NCBI GenBank assembly: GCA_035445085.1 | Contig: DAOMQA010000011.1 | Coordinates: 1-64,000 of the forward strand | Length of the DNA stretch: 64,000 bases | Direction of reading: 5' to 3' | DNA from: JBDHXE01 sp035445085 | Lineage (GTDB): Bacteria > Bacteroidota > Ignavibacteria > Kapaibacteriales > UBA2268 | Shown here: positions 46,328 through 53,559 of the stretch, piece after piece | Layout: every line of letters starts with the position of its first letter | Position numbering within the stretch: the first letter of the stretch is position 1 | Translations under genes and position numbers: made by a program | Notes under the pieces: model-generated | What the model was told of the DNA's origin: nothing | What the model saw: the letters and a program-made list of their open reading frames with translations, nothing else | The model's database searches: none

Positions 46328-47419
46328 ATGTCAGATTTAAAGAACAAAATTACTGAAAGTGTAAACCAAATCATAGATAAAGATTTAGGTAAAACACTTG
46401 GAGAATTAAATAGTATTCAAGAAATTATAGTTACAGATAATGCTATACAAGTGAATATCGAATTAATTCAACCAATACAATGGATTTATGCAGAAATTAA
46501 AAAACAGATTAAGCGCATATTGGAAGATTTGGCGTCGGCGTATAAACATGAGATATTTATTAACGAAAAGCCTATAAATCTAACCAATCGACGAACCTTG
46601 AAAGGTGTTAAGAACTTAATCGCAGTAGCTTCTGGTAAAGGTGGCGTAGGAAAGTCGACAATTGCAGCTAATATTGCTGCTGGATTAAAAAGGCAAGGAG
46701 CAACCGTAGGTATACTTGATGCTGATGTTTATGGTCCAAGTCAGCCTACAATGTTTGATTTGGAAGGTAGAAAGCTAATGGCAGTGCAAACACAAGACGG
46801 CAAGTCTGCTGCAATACCGATAGAGCAATACGGCGTAAAAGTTGCTTCAATGGGCTTTATAATGAACAAAGAAGAAGCCGCAATTGTTAGGGGACCTATG
46901 TTGGCGGGCTATTTTTCGATGTTATTTGAGCAAGTAGAATGGGGTGATTTAGATTTTTTAATTTTCGACTTACCTCCGGGAACGGGTGATATACAATTAA
47001 CATTAGTTCAAAAGATTCCATTAACAGGTGCAGTAATAGTAACAACGCCTCAAGATATAGCTTTAGCAGATGTAAGAAGAAGTATAGCTATGTTCCAAAA
47101 AACTAAAGTAGAAATTTTGGGTATAGTAGAAAATATGAGCTATTTTACTCCCCCCGAGCTACCAGATAATAAATACTATATATTTGGTGAAGGTGGCGGA
47201 AAAAGAATTGCTGATGAATTTAATGTAAATTTATTAGGTGAAGTTCCATTAGACTTAGAGATGCGCGAAGCTACCGACTCAGGGCGTCCTGTGATATTGA
47301 ATAGTCAAGAAACACCACATAATAAAGCAATTAAAGCAGTTATTGATAATATTGTAAGAGAAACAAGATTAATTAATCACAAAAATTCGGCTATTGCTAT
47401 ACCAAATATATCGATATGA
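46328..47419 (+). CDS. mrp: Mrp/ApbC-type Fe-S cluster carrier ATPase
   Basis: A 363-residue P-loop protein of the Mrp/NBP35 family, which holds and delivers Fe-S clusters. An N-terminal MIP18-like (DUF59) domain (about 5-85) precedes the deviant Walker A motif ASGKGGVGKST (about 102-112), the LDADVYGPSQPTM switch and the FDLPPGTGD segment. The CxxC cluster site common in many Mrp proteins is not evident in the C-terminal part (VENMSYFTPPELPD lacks the cysteines). The next gene, a NifU-like scaffold, overlaps its stop by 4 bases. Confidence 0.93.
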   Translation: MSDLKNKITESVNQIIDKDLGKTLGELNSIQEIIVTDNAIQVNIELIQPIQWIYAEIKKQIKRILEDLASAYKHEIFINEKPINLTNRRTLKGVKNLIAVASGKGGVGKSTIAANIAAGLKRQGATVGILDADVYGPSQPTMFDLEGRKLMAVQTQDGKSAAIPIEQYGVKVASMGFIMNKEEAAIVRGPMLAGYFSMLFEQVEWGDLDFLIFDLPPGTGDIQLTLVQKIPLTGAVIVTTPQDIALADVRRSIAMFQKTKVEILGIVENMSYFTPPELPDNKYYIFGEGGGKRIADEFNVNLLGEVPLDLEMREATDSGRPVILNSQETPHNKAIKAVIDNIVRETRLINHKNSAIAIPNISI

Positions 47420-47652
47420 TAGATGATATACAAGAACGAGTTGAAAGTGTACTAAACAAAGTTCGCCCCTATCTCCAAGAAGATGGGGGCGATGTTGAGT
47501 TTGTTCATTTTGAAGAAGCTACTTCTACTTTGGTAGTCAGATTATTAGGAAATTGCACTAACTGCCCAGTATCTATGATGACTTTAAGAGGCGGCATTGA
47601 ACGATTTATACTAAAAGACATACCTGAAGTACGAAGAGTAGAAAAAAATTAG
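47416..47652 (+). CDS. NifU-like Fe-S scaffold protein
   Basis: A 78-residue single NifU C-terminal domain. The segment VRPYLQEDGGDVEFV and the cluster-binding motif NCTNCPVSMMTL (CxxC) are clear. Such proteins assemble a [4Fe-4S] cluster between subunits and pass it on. Its ATG overlaps the stop of mrp in the ATGA arrangement, implying translational coupling and a joint role in Fe-S delivery. Confidence 0.95.
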   Translation: MIDDIQERVESVLNKVRPYLQEDGGDVEFVHFEEATSTLVVRLLGNCTNCPVSMMTLRGGIERFILKDIPEVRRVEKN

Positions 47653-47670
47653 TATTTTTTAAAAAATAAA

Positions 47671-47702
47671 TTTGGTAGATTCAAGAATTAGCCTTACTTT
47701 TG
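47671..47702 (+). promoter_or_regulatory. Bacteroidetes-type promoter of tRNA-Val
   Basis: TTTG (47671-47674), 20 bases, then TACTTTTG (47695-47702), ending 13 bases before the mature tRNA. Confidence 0.85.
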
Positions 47703-47715
47703 TAACTGTTCTCAA

Positions 47716-47793
47716 GGGCGAGTAGCTCAGTTGGTCTAGAGCACCTGCCTTACAAGCAGGGGGTCGGGGGTTCGACTCCCTCCTCGCCCACCA
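47716..47793 (+). tRNA. tRNA-Val (anticodon TAC)
   Basis: The cloverleaf has acceptor GGGCGAG with CTCGCCC, anticodon loop CTTACAA and T arm GGGGG-TTCGACT-CCCTC with one G-U pair. The CCA tail is encoded (47791-47793), unlike the other three tRNAs in this window. A terminator follows 3 bases later. Confidence 0.97.
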
Positions 47794-47796
47794 AGA

Positions 47797-47825
47797 GAAA
47801 AAGCCGACTATGTCGGCTTTTTTCA
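47797..47825 (+). terminator. Terminator after tRNA-Val
   Basis: AAAAGCCGAC pairs with GTCGGCTTTT around TAT, followed by Ts. The remaining stretch up to 48141 shows no gene or other clear signal. Confidence 0.88.
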
Positions 47826-48141
47826 TTAATATGAGCTTTTTCACGTCAAGTTTGTAATACTTAGAGCTTCTTCAAAATAAGCATCTATATTTTTCTAACA
47901 TCCGTACTAATAAACATCAACCGTTCATAAATTATTCCAAATTAAATAAATCTCTATCTGGTACTCCTAAATAAAATTTAAATTTATGTGAGGAATTTTT
48001 CAGGCTTAGTTGTCTATTTATAATAGAATGGGACAAAAATAAAAAAAGATTTCTGTTCTCAACTAAATAGCATAAATTGCTATGCAGTCGGGAGCAAAAA
48101 GCACCGAAATTATTTATTAATTTTTCAGAGGAGTTTCAATT

Positions 48142-49413
48142 ATGAAACAGATTTTATTTTTATTCATAGTGCTACTAATAGGCACTTATACGCTATATGG
48201 ACAAAAAATAGCAGATGAAGACCCATATTTGCTTTGGGCAACAAAAACATGGTATAATAGGTTTATTATCCATCCTAACGGCAATATTATTGCAAGCAGA
48301 GGTGCTGTAATATCCGAATTAGACGGCAATACAGGTGAAGTTATTAAATCCTTTCCGCAATTTGTGCATACAAGCGTAGAATATATGTGTGTAAGCAAAG
48401 ACGGAAAAATTTTAGGAGCAGGATTTGGAAATATTATCCTGTATGACCTTAAAGAGGATACAGTAATAGGAGGAGTAAGCGAAACTAATGGCTTATTTGA
48501 ATTCTTTCCGGACAATAAACGCTTTTTAGCCAGAACAACGTATGGAGGCGATTCAAACCTTATGATTTACAATCTTGATACAAAGGAGAAATTGATATTT
48601 GGAATACATTACCTGCCCACTTCAATAGCTACCTCCCCCGACGGTAAATACTTTGCAACTGGTGGTAGTGGGCGGAAAGGAAAGGATTGGAAGGGAGACT
48701 ATATTTATTACACATACCTTACTCTTTGGGACGCACAAACACTAAAACCAATAAAAGAACTTGATAAATTTGAGGGGAATCTTGAAGTTCGAAGTATTAA
48801 ATTCTCGCCTGACGGAAAGTATGTAGGGTTTCAGATAAGTAGTTATTATTTATATCTATATAAATTAGATGATTTAGCATTATTTAAATTTTATGATGAG
48901 AACTTCATTGAATTTGGTGTTTCAGGTTTTTGCTTTATTGGGAATGATTATATTATAACCCGAACAGGTTCATCAATTTTTGGAGAACTGAGGAAGCTAA
49001 CTTTGATTAATCTTTTAAGTGATATGAAAATTAAAACAATAAATAGTGGCAAAGGAGGACCTAAGCCTATTACTGAAAAGAATCAATCTAAGAATAGTTT
49101 AATTGATGCTTCAGGTCAACTTTTTTCTTTTGATTTAAACAAAATGCTGACAAGCACTGAAGAGCCATTCAAACATAATACCTTTTTAGTTAGCTTCTTA
49201 AAAGATACCTTAATTCTTAGCGATATTAACTCAATTTCAAATCAAATTACTATTACCATAAGCGATATAAGCGGTAGAGTAATTAGAAAATTTAATTCTC
49301 CTTCTAAAGATTCAGAACTACAGATACCACTAAAATTAAACATTGGTACATACTTAATACACATTCAGGACGGCAACAAAGAATATTCATCTAAATTCTT
49401 AGTATCAGAATAA
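48142..49413 (+). CDS. Secreted propeller-like protein with degenerate T9SS sorting tail
   Basis: A 423-residue protein with signal peptide (ILFLFIVLLIGTYTLYG), a body of WD40-like blades (ATSPDGKYFATGGSG, IKFSPDGKYVGFQ, LTLWDAQTLKPIKEL) and a C-terminal segment like a sorting domain (ITISDISGRVIRKF, LNIGTYLIHIQDG, SSKFLVSE). It lacks the usual PNP motif before that tail. A good GAGGAG ribosome site precedes the ATG. The remnant of another sorting-domain gene lies 12 bases downstream. Confidence 0.8.
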   Translation: MKQILFLFIVLLIGTYTLYGQKIADEDPYLLWATKTWYNRFIIHPNGNIIASRGAVISELDGNTGEVIKSFPQFVHTSVEYMCVSKDGKILGAGFGNIILYDLKEDTVIGGVSETNGLFEFFPDNKRFLARTTYGGDSNLMIYNLDTKEKLIFGIHYLPTSIATSPDGKYFATGGSGRKGKDWKGDYIYYTYLTLWDAQTLKPIKELDKFEGNLEVRSIKFSPDGKYVGFQISSYYLYLYKLDDLALFKFYDENFIEFGVSGFCFIGNDYIITRTGSSIFGELRKLTLINLLSDMKIKTINSGKGGPKPITEKNQSKNSLIDASGQLFSFDLNKMLTSTEEPFKHNTFLVSFLKDTLILSDINSISNQITITISDISGRVIRKFNSPSKDSELQIPLKLNIGTYLIHIQDGNKEYSSKFLVSE

Positions 49414-49425
49414 AGGAAAAAGCAA

Positions 49426-49548
49426 ATGAAAGTATTAATATTGTTGAGAAATTTTTAAGACTTATTAGACTTAGCGGCAGGAACGTATATCGTAAACATA
49501 AGTAATAACAAGATAAACTTAAGCAATAAAATAATAAAACTGAAATAA
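49426..49548 (+). pseudogene. Remnant of a T9SS sorting-domain protein gene
   Basis: An ATG at 49426 with an upstream AAGGA opens MKVLILLRNF, which looks like the start of a signal peptide, then meets TAA at 49456-49458. The same frame continues with 29 codons reading DLAAGTYIVNIS and ending NKIIKLK before TAA at 49546. That is the canonical last part of a type A sorting domain. The two ends of a gene thus appear joined with the body lost. Nothing else is seen in 49549-49610. Confidence 0.7.
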
Positions 49549-49610
49549 AAAAACTTACATTATATTGAAATATGATTTGTTTTATACAACACAACTTATC
49601 GTATAAATAT

Positions 49611-49650
49611 AATGCCTCAAAAATTACTATAGTATACTTTTTGAGGCATT
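49611..49650. terminator. Bidirectional terminator before serA
   Basis: The 13-bp arms AATGCCTCAAAAA (49611-49623) and TTTTTGAGGCATT (49638-49650) separate the plus-strand remnant from the minus-strand serA-like gene. Confidence 0.88.
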
Positions 49651-49692
49651 AATAAATATATCTACTTGTATTAGATAAGTATCAAATACAAA

Positions 49693-50598
49693 TTATCCTT
49701 TTAGGACTGCTACCACCTTTTCTGCAATTTCTCGCCCTACTCTGTCTTGTGCTTCATCTGTTGAAGCTCCAATATGAGGTGTAACCGATACTCTTGGGTG
49801 ATTGATTAAATCATGCTGTGCTTCCGTAAAAGGTTCGTTTTCGAACACATCGATACCTGCAGCTCTAACTTTACCAGAATTAAGAGCAGCTAATAAATCG
49901 TTTTCAACCACTACTCCCCCACGCGCAACGTTAATCAAAACAACGCCATCTTTCATTTTATTGAATTCATTTTGTCCAATTGTAGGTCCTTGAGTTTTAA
50001 CAAGTGGAATATGTAATGTGATTATATCGGCGTTAGCTAAAAGTTCATCTTGGCTTACAAAAGTTACATCTAAGTCTGTATTTTCGTTAGATGAATGCCT
50101 AACTATAACTTTCATACCTAATCCTAACGCACGTTTAGCAACTTCTTTACCAATATTTCCAAATCCTATTATACCAAGTGTTTTGCCTGTTAGTTCAAAG
50201 CCGTGTGCGTATTCTTTTTTGGGCCATTTACCATTTCTCATTTCTGTATTTGACAGATTTAGAAACCTTGCAACAGCAAACATATGAGCAATAGATAATT
50301 CTGCTACAGAAATTGAAGATGCCCCCGGAGTATTTAAAACTGGGACTCCTTTTTCTTTAGCATAGGCTACATCAATGTTATCTAATCCCACACCTCCACG
50401 CGCTATTGCTTTTAGATTACCTGCATCAATTACCTCACGTGTTACCTTTGTAGCACTCCTTACAATTATTGCCTCATATTGATTAATCGTTTGCAATAGC
50501 TCTTCTGGTGTAACCTTTTTATTTACAACTTCTAAACCAGCTTCAGTTAATATTTTTGCACCAATCTCTTCGATGCCATCAGAAATTAATACTCTCAT
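49693..50598 (-). CDS. serA: D-2-hydroxyacid dehydrogenase, short phosphoglycerate dehydrogenase type
   Basis: A 301-residue NAD-dependent dehydrogenase. Present are the NAD motif GFGNIGKEVAKRALGLG, the substrate/catalytic Arg in NVARGG, Glu in DVFENEPF and His in TPHIGAST. Segment RGGVGLDNIDVAYAKEKGVPVLNTPGAS points to 3-phosphoglycerate dehydrogenase, the first step of serine synthesis. The usual C-terminal regulatory ACT domain is missing, as in the short type found in many bacteria, so feedback control by serine is not expected. serB and serC are not in the window. Confidence 0.88.
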   Translation of the reverse strand: MRVLISDGIEEIGAKILTEAGLEVVNKKVTPEELLQTINQYEAIIVRSATKVTREVIDAGNLKAIARGGVGLDNIDVAYAKEKGVPVLNTPGASSISVAELSIAHMFAVARFLNLSNTEMRNGKWPKKEYAHGFELTGKTLGIIGFGNIGKEVAKRALGLGMKVIVRHSSNENTDLDVTFVSQDELLANADIITLHIPLVKTQGPTIGQNEFNKMKDGVVLINVARGGVVVENDLLAALNSGKVRAAGIDVFENEPFTEAQHDLINHPRVSVTPHIGASTDEAQDRVGREIAEKVVAVLKG

Positions 50599-50688
50599 TG
50601 TTTTCCCTATATTATAGATTAAAAAATATTAGTTTATCAAAAAATTAAATTTAATTAATTTATATGCTATCTTAAACGAACTATATTA

Positions 50689-51360
50689 CTAATATTGTAA
50701 TTTAGAGTTTTTCCTTGGTGAAGCAACGCAAGCAAATTGTAGAAAGCGTGTATCCTCAAAATAATTCAACGTAAGTAAGTGAAATATTCTTATCTTAAAA
50801 GTCATTACCGACATATTAATTCCTTTTATCTTTACATCATAGCCCAAAGTATTAAACATTTCGATTATACTTCTTTTTGTAAAAAATCTTAAGTGTGTAA
50901 TATCTAATATACCAGAGCTTGTATATTGCCAATGTTTATAGATAATTAAATTAATTAGATTATCGATAAACCTTACATTCGGAATTGAAGTAACAACGAC
51001 CCCACTATCAGATAGATAATCTTTGCATTTATTTAATACGCTGTAGGGGTCAATTAAATGCTCTAATACATCATTAAACACAATGCAGTCAAAGCTATGC
51101 AACGGCAACAACTCCCAACTATCATTAATATCAGTATTTATAACTTTATCTAATACTTTAGTAGCTTCAATTGCAGCATTTTTATTTATTTCTACCCCCC
51201 AATAGCTTACTTTTAGCATATCCTTTACAGACTGACCAAACAGTCCATTAGAACAACCGAACTCAAGAATATTCTTTGTATCCTTAGGTATAAACTCTAA
51301 CATCTCTGGTCTTGACTGACCAAAATATTTGTTATCAACTCCAATATTTAAAATATTCAT
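50689..51360 (-). CDS. Class I SAM-dependent methyltransferase
   Basis: A 223-residue methyltransferase: motif I ILEFGCSNGLFGQS, acidic end of strand 2 YWGVEINKNA, motif II FDCIVFNDVLEHLIDP, and a C-terminal LTHLRFFTKRSIIEMF segment common in methyltransferases of cell-surface sugar or small-molecule pathways. The substrate is unknown. It begins 13 bases after tag on the same strand. Confidence 0.88.
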   Translation of the reverse strand: MNILNIGVDNKYFGQSRPEMLEFIPKDTKNILEFGCSNGLFGQSVKDMLKVSYWGVEINKNAAIEATKVLDKVINTDINDSWELLPLHSFDCIVFNDVLEHLIDPYSVLNKCKDYLSDSGVVVTSIPNVRFIDNLINLIIYKHWQYTSSGILDITHLRFFTKRSIIEMFNTLGYDVKIKGINMSVMTFKIRIFHLLTLNYFEDTRFLQFACVASPRKNSKLQY

Positions 51361-51373
51361 ATTTTTTCTTGGC

Positions 51374-51949
51374 TTATTTTAGTTCTATATATCTAAAACA
51401 ATCAACTTCGTGATCATTAACCATGCCCATTGCTTGCATAAATGCGTAACATATAGTAGTACCAACGAACTTAAAGCCATATTTTTTCATTTCTTTACTC
51501 ATTTTATCCGAAATATCATTATGAGTGGTAATATCTTTGACGCTACTATATTCATTAATAATTCTTTGCCCATTAGAGAAAGACCAAATGTAATCGGAGA
51601 ATGATAATCCACTATCCTTTATACGTAAATATTTTTCCGCATTAATGATTGTAGCTTCAATTTTTAAGCGATTGCGTATAATACTTGCATCTTTCATTAA
51701 AGTTTCGATTTTCTCTTGATTGTAATTAACAATTATACTTGGCTCAAAATTATCAAACGCTTTTCTAAAATTTTCTCTTTTAATTAATACTGTCTTCCAG
51801 CTTAATCCTGCTTGGAAAGCATCTAATACAAGAAACTCAAATAACTTTCTTTCATCATACAATGGTACTCCCCATTCTTTATCATGGTATTCCTTTTCTA
51901 TGTTTGATTTGACACACCATTTACACCTATATAAACTATCTTCAATCAT
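51374..51949 (-). CDS. tag: DNA-3-methyladenine glycosylase I
   Basis: A 191-residue base-excision enzyme that removes 3-methyladenine from alkylated DNA. The zinc-site residues are visible: Cys and His near the start (RCKWC, YHDKEWGVPL) and His and Cys near the end (NDHEVDC). The segment DAFQAGLSWKTVL is characteristic of Tag. Its start codon overlaps the end of the LOG-like gene by 8 bases, so the two are co-transcribed. Confidence 0.95.
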   Translation of the reverse strand: MIEDSLYRCKWCVKSNIEKEYHDKEWGVPLYDERKLFEFLVLDAFQAGLSWKTVLIKRENFRKAFDNFEPSIIVNYNQEKIETLMKDASIIRNRLKIEATIINAEKYLRIKDSGLSFSDYIWSFSNGQRIINEYSSVKDITTHNDISDKMSKEMKKYGFKFVGTTICYAFMQAMGMVNDHEVDCFRYIELK

Positions 51950-52793
51950 TTAAGTCAATATTCTCCTTTAGGTATTCGAAAGCCTCTTCGGTAGTATCAC
52001 AAAACTTAAACAAGGATAAATCCTCCTTGTTTATCATCCCCATTTCAACAAGGTAATCAAAGTTTATCAGTTTGCGCCAATATTTTTCATTATAAAGTAT
52101 AATCGGGAGCTTCTTTGTAATCTTTTTTGTTTGTACGAGAGTTAATATATCAAATAATTCATCTAATGTCCCAAGTCCGCCGGGCATTGCAATTATTGCT
52201 TTTGCTAAATGTGAGAACCAAAACTTTCTCATAAAAAAATAATGAAACTCAAAGTTCAGATCGGGAGTAATATAATTATTAGGATATTGCTCGAATGGTA
52301 AACTAATATTTAATCCAATAGAAGGAGTCCCAGCCCTTTGCGCTCCTCTGTTGGCAGCCTCCATCATACCTGGCCCACCGCCAGTACATATTACAATTTT
52401 TTGTTCTTCTTCTAAGGATTTTAGCCATTCGCTTAATTTCATAGATAAAATTACTGTTTCATTATAAGTATTTGTCATATCATAAGTTTTCATAAATGCA
52501 TCTATCAAATTCGAAAAATATTCTTTTTGTTCGATAGGTGCATTTGCAAACTTATCGTTTAATTCTTTCAGTCTTAAATCAAACTCATCAAGTGATAAAG
52601 TTCGAGCAGAACCATAAAATACAATTGTTCCTTTTATACCATATTTTCTCAAGTATTGTTCTGGGTACTGGTATTCAGAAATAATTCTTATAATTCTACC
52701 TTCACTACCTTGTAAAAACTCCATATTTTCATAAGCTTTTGTGGCATTACCTAAAAGCCCCTTTTTAACTCCTTCAGGATTCCTAAATTCCAT
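51942..52793 (-). CDS. LOG-like protein (TIGR00730, possible nucleoside 5'-monophosphate phosphoribohydrolase)
   Basis: A 283-residue Rossmann-type protein formerly annotated as lysine decarboxylase. The two signature motifs are present: GGGPGMMEAANRGA and MPGGLGTLDELFDILTLVQ (PGGxGTxxE). Characterised LOG proteins cleave nucleoside monophosphates and can release cytokinin bases. An N-terminal extension of about 50 residues places it with the longer bacterial subgroup. It lies 10 bases after the SDR gene and overlaps tag. Confidence 0.9.
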   Translation of the reverse strand: MEFRNPEGVKKGLLGNATKAYENMEFLQGSEGRIIRIISEYQYPEQYLRKYGIKGTIVFYGSARTLSLDEFDLRLKELNDKFANAPIEQKEYFSNLIDAFMKTYDMTNTYNETVILSMKLSEWLKSLEEEQKIVICTGGGPGMMEAANRGAQRAGTPSIGLNISLPFEQYPNNYITPDLNFEFHYFFMRKFWFSHLAKAIIAMPGGLGTLDELFDILTLVQTKKITKKLPIILYNEKYWRKLINFDYLVEMGMINKEDLSLFKFCDTTEEAFEYLKENIDLND

Positions 52794-52803
52794 TCTTTTT
52801 CTC

Positions 52804-53517
52804 CTAGATTAGTCCGAAACCACCGTCTACATTAACATTTTGTCCGGTAATATAATTAGAACAAGTAGCAAAAAAATGTACAGCTTCAAAAACCTCTTCT
52901 GCCATTCCATGCCTACCAAATGGTACTGACGATTCTTTTAAAGTAATATGTTCAGAAGGGTCATCGTTTGGAATAAATATTGAGCCGGGTGATACTGAAT
53001 TAACTGCTATACGCGGAGCAAGTTCCACAGCTAAAGCCTTGGTTAATTGTACTACTCCAGCTTTTGAAATATTATATATTATTCTTTTTTTCCATATATG
53101 GAAAGCACCTAATGAGGCAATATTAATTATTTTGCCATTAGCTTTACATATATTAGTAAAATTTTGGGACACTAAAAAATAGCTCCTTAAGTTTAAATTA
53201 ATAACTTCATTCCAATCATTTAAATCAAGTTCTGATATAGATTTTTGCTTAGGGTAGATAGCTGCATTATTTACTACAATATCAATTGGATATTGCTTAA
53301 TTTGCAAAAATAACTTGTCAATTTCACTTTCAATAGTTAGGTCAGCTTTAGCTAACACAACATTAACATTATAATTTTCAATTTCGATTTTTGTAATATT
53401 TGCTAATTCATCAGATTTGTTATAATGCAATACTATATTGTAGCCCTTTTTTGCAAATTCTAATGCTATAACTTTTCCAATTCTTCTCGCACCCCCAGTA
53501 ATTAATACATAGTTCAT
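52804..53517 (-). CDS. SDR-family reductase resembling pteridine/dihydromonapterin reductase
   Basis: A 237-residue short-chain dehydrogenase. The cofactor motif is TGGARRIGKVIA, where the Arg pair after TGG is typical of the NADPH-using pteridine reductase group (PTR1, FolM). NNAAIYPK, the catalytic Ser (IASLGA) and Tyr-Lys (YNISK) follow, and the end NVNVDGGFGLI is standard. A role in reducing a pterin or folate is plausible but inferred; a generic 3-ketoacyl reductase is less likely because of the RRIG motif. It is the first gene of the operon with LOG and tag. Confidence 0.85.
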   Translation of the reverse strand: MNYVLITGGARRIGKVIALEFAKKGYNIVLHYNKSDELANITKIEIENYNVNVVLAKADLTIESEIDKLFLQIKQYPIDIVVNNAAIYPKQKSISELDLNDWNEVINLNLRSYFLVSQNFTNICKANGKIINIASLGAFHIWKKRIIYNISKAGVVQLTKALAVELAPRIAVNSVSPGSIFIPNDDPSEHITLKESSVPFGRHGMAEEVFEAVHFFATCSNYITGQNVNVDGGFGLI

Positions 53518-53559
53518 AAAAAGTCTCTCTATTTATTTTTTTTTAATTAAATTTACAAT

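Noticed and set aside
47659..47844. A minus-strand frame across tRNA-Val
   Set aside because: Antisense of a tRNA; a well-known source of spurious proteins.
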